From the NCBI GenBank assembly GCA_050433985.1, contig JBNPWE010000003.1, positions 62,001 to 126,000 of the forward strand: DNA of 64,000 nt. The letters run 5' to 3'. Every line of letters starts with the position of its first letter. The stretch's first letter is position 1. The notes under the pieces were generated by a model. That model ran no database searches and had not been told where the DNA came from. It saw only the letters and a program-made list of their open reading frames with translations. Shown in pieces: positions 8,106 through 15,894 of this stretch. The stretch is from JACIYW01 sp014359745. GTDB lineage: Bacteria > Pseudomonadota > Alphaproteobacteria > Rhodobacterales > Rhodobacteraceae. The translations under genes and the position numbers were made by a program.

Positions 8106-8282
8106 GAAACCCCTTGAAAACAGCAAGTCCTAAAGAACCTTGCCCGGCGGGTTCTGGCAACTTGTCGCAGAGTGAAACGGGAACGTCGTGTGCAAAGTGG
8201 CCCAATACTGACACAGGATGTTCGCCGAATGCTGCTGCGTGGTGCGCGTCATGACCGGGCTGGGCAAGCTGATGACGCATGA
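8106..8282. other. intergenic region upstream of serC
   Basis: No convincing gene. It should hold the serC promoter on the minus strand and the outer edge of the old IS insertion. I could not identify an IS terminal inverted repeat or target duplication here. Confidence 0.4.
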
Positions 8283-8695
8283 TCAGGCGACGGCTTGAAC
8301 GTGGCGGTTCCCGTCGTGGAACTCAACCCCTTGGGTGATCTCGGGCAGTCGGGTCTGGCCGTCGAGCTTGCGCATTTCTTCTGGGCCGACATCATCAGCT
8401 TGAAGGCCATGGCCAGCCCGGTCTTGCGGCTCAGGCACCCTTTGGTGCGTTTTATGCGATGGCGAACGGTGGCGAAGGTGCTTTCAATGGGGTTTGACGT
8501 CCGGACATGCTTCAGTGCTCGGCGGGGAAATCTTAGAGGGTCAGCAGCGCGTCCCGGTCCTTGACCAGTTTGGCGACCGCCTTGTCCCATTTCACGCCAT
8601 AGGTTTCGACGAAGAAGTCGAAGGCGGCGTTCGCCTTGGCTTTTGTCTCGGCCTGCCAGATGTCGTGCAGATGGCCTTTGGCCTTGCCCACCACC
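8283..8695 (-). pseudogene. IS256-family (mutator type) transposase remnant
   Basis: The minus strand encodes the C-terminal third of an IS256-type transposase: a stretch like AAFDFFVETYGVKWDKA, then HVRTSNPIESTFATVRHR, a hallmark of the family, then KGCLSRKTGLAMAFKLM. It is dead three times over: TAA replaces a tyrosine codon in the expected LYDFPAEH segment, TGA replaces the tryptophan in the expected EHWKH segment, and one base is lost after AQKK; restoring that base gives a normal end WRKLDGQTRLPEITQG. The natural stop would be at 8283-8285. The N-terminal two thirds are missing. Confidence 0.85.
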
Positions 8696-8698
8696 GCC

Positions 8699-9064
8699 CG
8701 CCGCGCCCCCGTGGAACAGCGCGAGTCGCTTGTCCGGCAGGCGCATACGCAATGGAAGCTGACCGTGCTAGAGGCGATTCGCGACGTCGAGACCTCGCTC
8801 GCCGAATACGGCGCCGCCCTGTCGGCGCAGCGATCGGCGGATGAGACGGTGCGGCTTTACAAGCAGGTGGTCATGCTGACCCGCCAGATCGTCACGCGCG
8901 ACGGCGCCACCATCCGCGACCTGATCGACGCCGAACAGGACGTCGCCAATGCCAACACCACCCTCGCCGCAACCCTGCGCCGGGTGGGGCGCAATTTTGT
9001 GGCGCTGAATGTGAACCTGGGGTCGGGGCATGGAGTGGGAAAGCGGCAGATGGGCGGGGAATAG
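8699..9064 (+). pseudogene. 3' fragment of a NodT/TolC-like outer-membrane efflux gene
   Basis: The plus-strand frame encodes about 120 residues typical of the end of an RND-system outer-membrane factor: AIRDVETSLAEYGAALSAQ, LTRQIVTRDGATIRDLIDAEQ and RVGRNFVALNVNLGSGHG. The similarity begins right where the IS256 remnant ends, with no start codon or ribosome-binding site, so this is a truncated gene left by the insertion. The 5' part and the partner inner-membrane and periplasmic genes are absent on the serC side. Confidence 0.8.
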
Positions 9065-9471
9065 GGGCTTTCACAGCGACACTTGCAGATCATCGATGAT
9101 GAAGGGGAGCTAACGTGAAACGTGGCAGACTTTTCTACAAATTGCAGAAGCATCTGCGGTGTCAAAGATCATCCCGACACTGAACCGATCAACCATCGGC
9201 AAGCTGACCGATGTCTGTGAACGGGGCAAGGCCGTGGGTGTCCTGCGGCTGGATGCCGATCCCGCTGCACTGCACCGGATGACAAGTTCCGCAAGTTTCC
9301 GCAATCTTTCCAAACGGGCAACGATTTCCACGTTATTTCGTGATCGGGTATCAACCGGCGCGGGCCGACCGATGCGCGCGCGGCGGGGCTGGCCGCGCCA
9401 CGGATTACCGCCTTGCCTTGGGCTTTGGCGCGATGCTAAGCCTCGACCATAATCCGTATCGATGAGTGTGC
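9065..9471. other. gap with no secure gene between efflux remnant and glycosyltransferase
   Basis: A plus-strand frame from a GTG at 9159 to 9452 would encode 97 residues, but it lacks a ribosome-binding site and recognisable similarity, and the opposite strand is open too. The promoter of the following glycosyltransferase genes must lie here; I see no clear -35/-10 pair. Confidence 0.35.
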
Positions 9472-10386
9472 ATGGCAGACCCGGCGAACACCGATCCCAC
9501 AAAGGCGCCTCTGGGTGTCATGACCATGGCATATGGCGATCATTTGTTGCTGGCGCGCTGGGTCGAATACCATGCAAGGCAGGTTGATCGCCGCCACATC
9601 TATGTGCTGAGCCATGGCAACGATCCCGAACATCGGCGCATCGCCAAGGGGTGCAACGTCATCGCCCTGCCCCGCGATCCCAGCGGTTATCGCTTTGACC
9701 GGCGCCGCTGGAACATGATCAACGGGTTCGCGTCGGGGTTGCTGCGGTACTATGATTGGATGATCGTCAACGATGTCGATGAATTCGTGATCGTCGATCC
9801 CGATGTGGCCCCCGACCTGATCACCTATCTGGCCCGCTATGAGGGGCAGAAGCAGCCGCTGTCGATCTGCCCTTTCGGCATCGAGCTTATCCACAATCCC
9901 GCCGCCGAACCGGACCCGATCGAAGACGGCGTGCCGATCCTGTCGCGCCGCCGGGTGTTCCGGGCCAACGCGAATTACGCCAAGCCCTGCATCACCCGCG
10001 GGCGCGAGGTGGCCTTTACCCCCGGCGGCCATGCCAACAACCACAAGCCGCGCTTTCTTGACCCGCACCTGTACCTTGTGCACCTGCGGTTCTTCGATTT
10101 CGATCATGCCGTTGCCCGGCTGGAAGAACGCCGCAGCATCGCCGATGACCGCGTCGCTGACGGCACCCTTGACGACCAGACCCGCAACGTCTGGGCGAAG
10201 GGGCTGGAAAGCTTTCGTAAAATGGCAACCGGCGTGGCGGAGGGCGAAGATGCCACCCTGTCGGATTTTCGGCAAAAGATGGTAGACGGCGCGCAGGATC
10301 TGCATAACGGTGCCGTTACCTTCTGGGGCGGCGGCCGCAGCCGCGATCTTTACCGCCTGCCCGCCCGTTTCGCCCATATCTTTTAG
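9472..10386 (+). CDS. glycosyltransferase family 2-like protein (paralogue of the gene at 19777)
   Basis: A 304-residue GT-A type protein of the group related to Pfam Glyco_tranf_2_4. The N-terminus runs GVMTMAYGDHLLLARWVEYH; the metal/nucleotide-sugar motif is WMIVNDVDEFVIVDP (Asp101, Asp103, Glu104). ANYAKPC and HLYLVHLRFFDFD follow. The protein encoded at 19777-20670 shares the same motif order and is a clear paralogue. No signal peptide or membrane span is seen, so it is probably a cytoplasmic sugar transferase acting on a surface or secreted glycan. First of three plus-strand genes; donor and acceptor are unknown. A GTG two codons upstream is an alternative start. Confidence 0.8.
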   Translation: MADPANTDPTKAPLGVMTMAYGDHLLLARWVEYHARQVDRRHIYVLSHGNDPEHRRIAKGCNVIALPRDPSGYRFDRRRWNMINGFASGLLRYYDWMIVNDVDEFVIVDPDVAPDLITYLARYEGQKQPLSICPFGIELIHNPAAEPDPIEDGVPILSRRRVFRANANYAKPCITRGREVAFTPGGHANNHKPRFLDPHLYLVHLRFFDFDHAVARLEERRSIADDRVADGTLDDQTRNVWAKGLESFRKMATGVAEGEDATLSDFRQKMVDGAQDLHNGAVTFWGGGRSRDLYRLPARFAHIF

Positions 10387-10420
10387 GGGTCAAGGCCCCC
10401 GTTCAGGAAAGACCCCGACC

Positions 10421-11236
10421 ATGGAACTCAACCGCCGTCCCGTCGCCTCGCTGTGGATCGGCCCGCGCCTGCACTATATCAACCAGATGTGCCTGAAATC
10501 GCATCTGGTGCAGGGCCATCCGGTGACGCTTTATTGTACCGACACGGTGCAGAACGTCCCCGACGGGGTGACGGTGCGCCCGGCGTCCGAAATCATGCAG
10601 ATCGACAGTGCCATCGTCGCGGAAACCTCGGCATCCTTCGTGTCGAACGTCTTTCGCTACAAGATGATCGCGAAGACCGGCGCGATCTGGATCGATACCG
10701 ACGCCTATTGCCACCGCCCCTTCCCCGAGGGGCTGGACCATATCTATGGCGGCCACGGGATGCGCGGCGCGCTGAACTGCGGGGTGGTCGGCATGCCCCA
10801 GACCGGCCCGCTGATAGAGGCGCTGCTGGATTACTATGACAACCTGCCCGATTATCCCGCCTGGTGGGGCAAGCGCCAGCACAAGAAGATGGACAAGCTA
10901 CCCGCAAGCCTTCCCAAGGCGGTGCGCATCTATCAGACGGAACGCACGGCCTTTGGCCCGCAGGCCTTTACCTATTACGCCGAAAAGACCGGGCATCTTG
11001 AACACGCGATGTCCAATGACGTTCTGTATCCGGTGCCGTTCCAGTTGAACGACGTGTTCTATGACCCCCATTCGCAGGTCGAGAAACATTTTACCGACGC
11101 CACGCTGTCGGTGCATATCTACACCAACGCCTCGCGGCCGTGGTGGCGCAAGAACCCACCGCTGCCGGGATCCTATGTCGCGCGCATGTGCGATGAGCTT
11201 GATATCGACCCCAAGCTGGCGCTGGCAGACGACTGA
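10421..11236 (+). CDS. glycosyltransferase with DXD motif (capsular/GT32-like)
   Basis: A 271-residue protein opening with VASLWIGPRLHYINQMCLKSH, as in sugar-transferring proteins of the Gly_transf_sug/Caps_synth type. The DXD motif is in GAIWIDTDAYCHRPF (Asp92, Asp94) within the usual context of surface-exposed donor binding. It continues with GALNCGVVGMPQTGPL. No membrane segment. CAGGAAAGA precedes the ATG at 10421. It sits 34 bp after the preceding glycosyltransferase gene and 37 bp before the next, so the three form one transcript. Specificity cannot be read from sequence. Confidence 0.75.
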   Translation: MELNRRPVASLWIGPRLHYINQMCLKSHLVQGHPVTLYCTDTVQNVPDGVTVRPASEIMQIDSAIVAETSASFVSNVFRYKMIAKTGAIWIDTDAYCHRPFPEGLDHIYGGHGMRGALNCGVVGMPQTGPLIEALLDYYDNLPDYPAWWGKRQHKKMDKLPASLPKAVRIYQTERTAFGPQAFTYYAEKTGHLEHAMSNDVLYPVPFQLNDVFYDPHSQVEKHFTDATLSVHIYTNASRPWWRKNPPLPGSYVARMCDELDIDPKLALADD

Positions 11237-11273
11237 CCGGAAGGAGGCGCCGGATCAAGGCAGCAGGGACGCC

Positions 11274-13091
11274 ATGAATTTTTGCAAGCAGACCAGCCCG
11301 CACGGATCGCTGGTGGCCCTGTCCACCATGAAGGACGAGGCGCCCTATATCGTCGAATGGGTGTCGCATCACCTGGCGGTCGGCTTTACCGATGTGATGG
11401 TCTATACCAACGATTGCTCGGACGGCACCGACACCCTGCTCAAGCGGCTGGAGGCGCTGGATATCGGCGTGCATCACCGCGAAAACATCATCCCCGAGGG
11501 GATGAAGCCGCACCCCTCGATGCTGAAACTGGCCGCCGCCGAACCGATCGTCATCGCGTCCGACTGGTTGCTGGTGCTTGATGCCGATGAATTCATGTGC
11601 ATCAACCACCCTTCCGGCAACCTTGACGGCCTTGTCGCCGACCTGGAGGCGATGGGGGCCTCGGCCATGGTCATCACCTGGCGCATCTTCGGATCGAACG
11701 ACGTGCGCGAATGGAACCGCGCGCCGATCACCGAACAGTTCACCCGCGCCGCGCCCGCGTTCTGGAACAAGGGCTGGGGCACCAAGACGATGCTCAAGTT
11801 CGATCCGAAATATCTGCGGCTTGGCATGCACCGGCCAATCATCAAATCGCAGCACAAGGATACCGATTACCCCGAATCGGTGTTGTGGGTGAACGGGTCG
11901 GGGCAACCGATGGAAGAATGGTTCAAGTTTCGCGGCTGGCGGTCGATCCGCCGCACGCTGGGCTATGACTGGGCACAGATGAACCACTATGCCATCAAGT
12001 CGATGGATGCCTATTCGTTGCGCAAGTTCCGGGGCAATGCCAACCTGAAGAAAGACAAGTACAATTCCGATTACTGGTCGCTTCAGGATCGCAACGAGGT
12101 GGTGGATCTGGCCATCCTGCGCCACCGCGACCGCCGCGCCGCGATCATGGCCGAACTGCTGAAAGACCCGCAGGTGCGCGCCCTGCACGAGGCCGCCCAT
12201 GCCCGCGCCGAGGCGCGGCTGGCCGAATACCGCCCATCCCAGGCCTATCAGGATCTGGTGGCCAGCCTGATCGAAGCATCGAACGTGCCGATAAGCCAGG
12301 TGGTGGCCAAGCCGCCCAAGGCCCGCGACCCCGCCGAGGTGGCGGCGGTGCAATCCAAGCTGGAAAAGAAACGCGCCGCCCGCCCCAAGGATGAACGCCG
12401 CACCGCCCCCCCGCCCGGATGGGGCACGGCCACCGGGTCGCCCTATGTCGGCGGGGTGATTGATCTAAGCTATGACGTGCCGCTGGAAGAGGCGGAAAAT
12501 CAGGGGCTGATGCTGCCGGTCGATCCGCGCGTGTTCAATCCCGTCGCCCTTGAGGCGGTGCAGAACGGCAAGTTCGACCGCCGCCACGCGCGCAACATCG
12601 GCGGTTATCTGAACGGCGCGACGCGGCTTCTGGATCTGGGCGCGGGCATCGGGTTTGTCAGCCTCAAGGCCAAGCTGCTGCATCCCGCGCTGATCGTGAA
12701 GCCGCAGGATGACCGGTCGATCCTGGTCGAAATCGGTCGCGGCATCGCCCGGCGCAACCTTGCCGCGCAGCTTTCCGACATACAGTTTGACGACACGCCG
12801 CTGCGCCGCGACGATGACCCGGATGGTTGCTGGCCGGGGCTGGCGGCGCTGGTGGCGCGGTTCCGGCCCGACGCGCTGCGCCTGCCCGGCGATCTGCTGC
12901 CGCCCGAGGGGTTCGCCGCCGCCCTTGACCCCGAAACCCTGACAGGCATCAACCGGGTGATCATTCCCTGCGACAGCCAGGAAGCCGCCGATGCCGCCCG
13001 CGCCGCGCTGGGGCCGCTGCTGGAAGCCGCGGGCCTTGCCCCCGACCCCGAGGCTGAGGCCAACGGCAGCCTGTTTTACCGCCGCAACTGA
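11274..13091 (+). CDS. glycosyltransferase family 2/92-like protein with C-terminal methyltransferase-like domain
   Basis: A 605-residue two-domain protein. Residues 10-330 are a glycosyltransferase of the type in which LVALSTMKDEAPYIVEWVSHH begins the domain and WLLVLDADEFM (Asp103, Asp105, Glu106) is the metal site. A charged, alanine-rich linker (about 300-400) leads to a C-terminal part with LLDLGAGIGFVSLKA (about 450-465), which resembles motif I of SAM-dependent methyltransferases; later motifs are weak, so it may be inactive. The start at 11274 follows AGGGA. The 3' end overlaps the convergent SGNH-like gene by 16 bp. Confidence 0.75.
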   Translation: MNFCKQTSPHGSLVALSTMKDEAPYIVEWVSHHLAVGFTDVMVYTNDCSDGTDTLLKRLEALDIGVHHRENIIPEGMKPHPSMLKLAAAEPIVIASDWLLVLDADEFMCINHPSGNLDGLVADLEAMGASAMVITWRIFGSNDVREWNRAPITEQFTRAAPAFWNKGWGTKTMLKFDPKYLRLGMHRPIIKSQHKDTDYPESVLWVNGSGQPMEEWFKFRGWRSIRRTLGYDWAQMNHYAIKSMDAYSLRKFRGNANLKKDKYNSDYWSLQDRNEVVDLAILRHRDRRAAIMAELLKDPQVRALHEAAHARAEARLAEYRPSQAYQDLVASLIEASNVPISQVVAKPPKARDPAEVAAVQSKLEKKRAARPKDERRTAPPPGWGTATGSPYVGGVIDLSYDVPLEEAENQGLMLPVDPRVFNPVALEAVQNGKFDRRHARNIGGYLNGATRLLDLGAGIGFVSLKAKLLHPALIVKPQDDRSILVEIGRGIARRNLAAQLSDIQFDDTPLRRDDDPDGCWPGLAALVARFRPDALRLPGDLLPPEGFAAALDPETLTGINRVIIPCDSQEAADAARAALGPLLEAAGLAPDPEAEANGSLFYRRN

Positions 13092-13843
13092 TCCGCCCCG
13101 GACGCGTCCAGCAGATCACCGCCGCGCAACAGATCAAGCGTGCGGTTCATCGCCAGCGCCCCCCATGCGGCGTTCTTGTGGTGGTGATCGCCCGATGCCG
13201 CGATATCGGGCACGCCATATTCGGCGCGGGTGAAAAGCCCGCCGGTCACGGTGCTTTCGGGTTGCGCCAGCAGGGTGATGCCGTCTTGCGCCGCCATCGC
13301 CGTCAGCTCTGCCCAGATGCCGGGGCGCAGGGCATCGGCCGCGTCGGCCTCGGCCGGGGTCAGGGTGTTTATGGGGCAGCCGGTGGTCGGAAAGGCAATC
13401 GGCACCAGCACCACCGGGGTTCCCGCCTTAACAAAGCCCTTGGCAAAGCCATAGCTGGCCGACCGGGTCAATTGATCGCGCAGGATGCGATGGCGCAGGC
13501 CGCTGCTGATCCGCAAGCCAAGTGCTGCGTTGCGCGCCAGCGTCGCGAAGGCCGGAAACAGGATCACCCGCACCCCCATGAAAAGCGCCAGATCGAAATC
13601 GGCGGCGGGCAGGTGACGGCGGCCCTTTTCGTTGAACTTGGCAAAGCGTTGCGCGGTGAAATCATCGACCGGTACGATCGCGCCATCCCGGAACGACAGG
13701 TAATTGAACCGCCGCCCGACATGGCCCCAATATTCCAGATCGATGCCCGTGGCATCAAAAAGCCCCTCGGCCCCGGCCTGCCGGATCGCGGCGTAATGGC
13801 TGTCGCCAAAGACCACCAGACGCGGTGCGCGGCCCTTAATCAT
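13076..13843 (-). CDS. SGNH-hydrolase-like protein
   Basis: A 255-residue product. RLVVFGDSHYAAI (Gly13-Asp14-Ser15-His16) near the N-terminus resembles block I of SGNH/GDSL hydrolases, and a C-terminal SGDHHHKNAAWGALAMNR resembles the block with the catalytic Asp/His. In such clusters these proteins often add or remove acyl groups on sugars, but that is inference. The start at 13843 overlaps the stop of the GSCFA gene by 8 bp, so the two are translationally coupled. No signal peptide. Confidence 0.6.
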   Translation of the reverse strand: MIKGRAPRLVVFGDSHYAAIRQAGAEGLFDATGIDLEYWGHVGRRFNYLSFRDGAIVPVDDFTAQRFAKFNEKGRRHLPAADFDLALFMGVRVILFPAFATLARNAALGLRISSGLRHRILRDQLTRSASYGFAKGFVKAGTPVVLVPIAFPTTGCPINTLTPAEADAADALRPGIWAELTAMAAQDGITLLAQPESTVTGGLFTRAEYGVPDIAASGDHHHKNAAWGALAMNRTLDLLRGGDLLDASGADQLRR

Positions 13844-14957
13844 TGTGGTCCGTCGCGGCCGGGGCGGGGGCAAAGGCGCGCAGAATCTCTTCTTCGCAGC
13901 GCAGATCATCGGCGGCCGCGTCTTCTGCGGCCTGCGCGGCGGCGCTGGCACCGTCGGGCGGCGGCGCCATGCCATCATCCCCATCCCGGCGCCGGGCAAG
14001 GCCGGCCTGGGCGGCAAAAAACGCCTGCATCACGAAATCCACCCCGGCGGGGGCCACCTGCCGCATGTTCGGGGCAAAGAACATGCCGCGAAACGGCGGC
14101 TGGGTTATAATCTCATACGACGGGAAATAATCGATATCGGCATCGTCGCCTTCGGCCAATGTGCCCGCGACGGCGCGCAGCACCGCTTTTGACCGGGCGG
14201 TGGCCACCATCACATGGCGATCCGTGGCCGTCGCCGTCAGCGGCACCGGCGAGACGGTCAACAGCAGTTTCAGCGCCGGGTTCGCCGCGCGCAACAGCGC
14301 GATGGCAGCGGCCATATCCGCCAGGATCGCGGGATAATCGTGGTTCACGAAAACATGCCGCGCCGGATCATACTCCCCCGCCGCCACCCCCGGCGCCGAG
14401 GCATATTCAAGACCGCTGTCGCGGCAGGCCCAGCTTTCGGTCAGCCCCATGGTGAACACCAGAACCCCGGCCCCGGCCACCGCCGCCCGGATCGCGGCAA
14501 GCGTATCGTGCCGGGCAAGGTTCAGTTCCTCGACGCTGGCAAAACCGCCCGGTTCGATAGCCGGGCGCATCGGGTCAAAAAACCGCCCGCCCCGCTGCCA
14601 GACCTCATTCGGCATCGGATCACCGGCCAATGCCCAGCCCAGCCATTGGCGCAGCATCCGGGCGGTGTAGATATTGGCGGTGCGAAACGAAAAGATGCCA
14701 TAGTGAAAATCGCGGCGCTGCGCATCGCTCAGCCCCGTCGGGCCGGGTTCGAAATCCTGCCAGTTCCAGCCGCGCGCGACCAGCGCCCTGGAAAAATGCT
14801 GGGCAAAGCACGATCCGGCGGTGATGATCGGTGTCTTGGGCCGGATGCGGAATTTCGGCTGCCACAGATCGGCAATCTCGAACGCCGCCCGCTCTGCGAT
14901 CGCGGTTTTCCAGAAGTGCCGGCCATCACGGCCCTGATAGGGATTGGAACTGGTCAT
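13836..14957 (-). CDS. GSCFA domain-containing protein
   Basis: A 373-residue protein with the name-giving GSCFA motif at residues 48-52 in PIITAGSCFAQHFSRAL. FTMGLTESWACRD, HVFVNHDYPAILADM and LLLTVSPVPLTAT follow, the usual landmarks of the family (Pfam PF08885), which is related to SGNH-type folds. The biochemical role is not established; it recurs beside glycosyltransferases. The last 60 residues are an alanine-rich, probably disordered tail. It lies directly upstream of, and overlaps, the SGNH-like gene. Confidence 0.88.
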   Translation of the reverse strand: MTSSNPYQGRDGRHFWKTAIAERAAFEIADLWQPKFRIRPKTPIITAGSCFAQHFSRALVARGWNWQDFEPGPTGLSDAQRRDFHYGIFSFRTANIYTARMLRQWLGWALAGDPMPNEVWQRGGRFFDPMRPAIEPGGFASVEELNLARHDTLAAIRAAVAGAGVLVFTMGLTESWACRDSGLEYASAPGVAAGEYDPARHVFVNHDYPAILADMAAAIALLRAANPALKLLLTVSPVPLTATATDRHVMVATARSKAVLRAVAGTLAEGDDADIDYFPSYEIITQPPFRGMFFAPNMRQVAPAGVDFVMQAFFAAQAGLARRRDGDDGMAPPPDGASAAAQAAEDAAADDLRCEEEILRAFAPAPAATDHND

Positions 14958-14993
14958 GTGACTTTCGTGATTAGCGGTTACGACCCGGTGTGA

Positions 14994-15881
14994 TCAGACA
15001 AAGCCCATGCTTTGGGCCAGTTGGGCGGGATCGGCAGTCGCGGCCAGAACCTCGCGCAGGCGCGCGCCATCGGTAAAGGGGAAGGCTTGGCAAATGATAT
15101 CCTCGATCTCGGGGGTGGTAAAGCCGTCGCCCTTTTCGGCAAGCTCGGCCCTGGCGGCCAGAATGCGCTTGTTGCGTTCGCCATCGGTGCGGAAGGTCGG
15201 TTCGGCACCCGCGCTGATATTGGCGCTGTGCAAGCTGTAATGATAGGCGTCGAACGTCGGGTCGCAATAACTGGGCACCCGCGATGCGTGGCGCCCGTGC
15301 TGAATGCGAAACGGATGGATGCGCGACCCCGGCGTGCTGATGATCGCCAGACCGATGGCGATCGACATCTTGTTGAACCGGGTGTGGCGGGCGACATGGC
15401 CATCGACCATGCCCATGACGCCGCGCGGAAAGGTGATCATCCCCCCCGGATCGACGCGCCCGACCGCAGCGCGCAGACGCGCGATGTAATCCCGGCTAAG
15501 CCCGTCATCGTCATCGACGCGGAAATGCACCAGCGGATCGGCCAGATCCCGGCTTAATTCCTGGGTGACCGGCAGCGCGGCGCGGGTATAATCGGTTTGG
15601 TCGGTTGCCAGGATGCGGATATTTGGCTGATCATTGGTGATCGCGGACAGGCGCGCGTGGAAAACGTCGGGCATCGCCCTCGACGTGATCAGAAGCAAGG
15701 TGAAATCCTGATCGGTCTGGGCACGGATCGCGGGCAAGAGCAGATGTTCGAACAGGTGAAAGCGCACGGCCATGCGCCGCGGTTCCCAAAGCCGGGCGCG
15801 GGCGTCTTCCACTGTTCCGATCTCGCGGCCAATGTCGCTGACGCCGAAAAAGGAAAACCGGCAATGTCCAAGGATCTTCAT
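14994..15881 (-). CDS. putative rhamnosyltransferase (Rhamno_transf family)
   Basis: A 295-residue GT-A type protein matching the putative rhamnosyltransferase family: N-terminal HCRFSFFGVSDIG, then REIG-rich segments, LFEHLLLPAIRAQTDQDFTLLLITS, and a DDDD metal motif at 123-126 in VHFRVDDDDGLSRDY. FPRGVMGMV and SRVPSYCDPTFDAYHY follow. No membrane helix or signal peptide. It lies 13 bp from the sulfatase gene upstream and 36 bp from the GSCFA gene downstream. The sugar donor is suggested only by the family name. Confidence 0.8.
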   Translation of the reverse strand: MKILGHCRFSFFGVSDIGREIGTVEDARARLWEPRRMAVRFHLFEHLLLPAIRAQTDQDFTLLLITSRAMPDVFHARLSAITNDQPNIRILATDQTDYTRAALPVTQELSRDLADPLVHFRVDDDDGLSRDYIARLRAAVGRVDPGGMITFPRGVMGMVDGHVARHTRFNKMSIAIGLAIISTPGSRIHPFRIQHGRHASRVPSYCDPTFDAYHYSLHSANISAGAEPTFRTDGERNKRILAARAELAEKGDGFTTPEIEDIICQAFPFTDGARLREVLAATADPAQLAQSMGFV

Positions 15882-15894
15882 GGTCCCCCTTTCG

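Noticed and set aside
9159..9452. 97-codon frame between the IS scar and the first glycosyltransferase
   Set aside because: GTG start without Shine-Dalgarno, no similarity, and the opposite strand is equally open.
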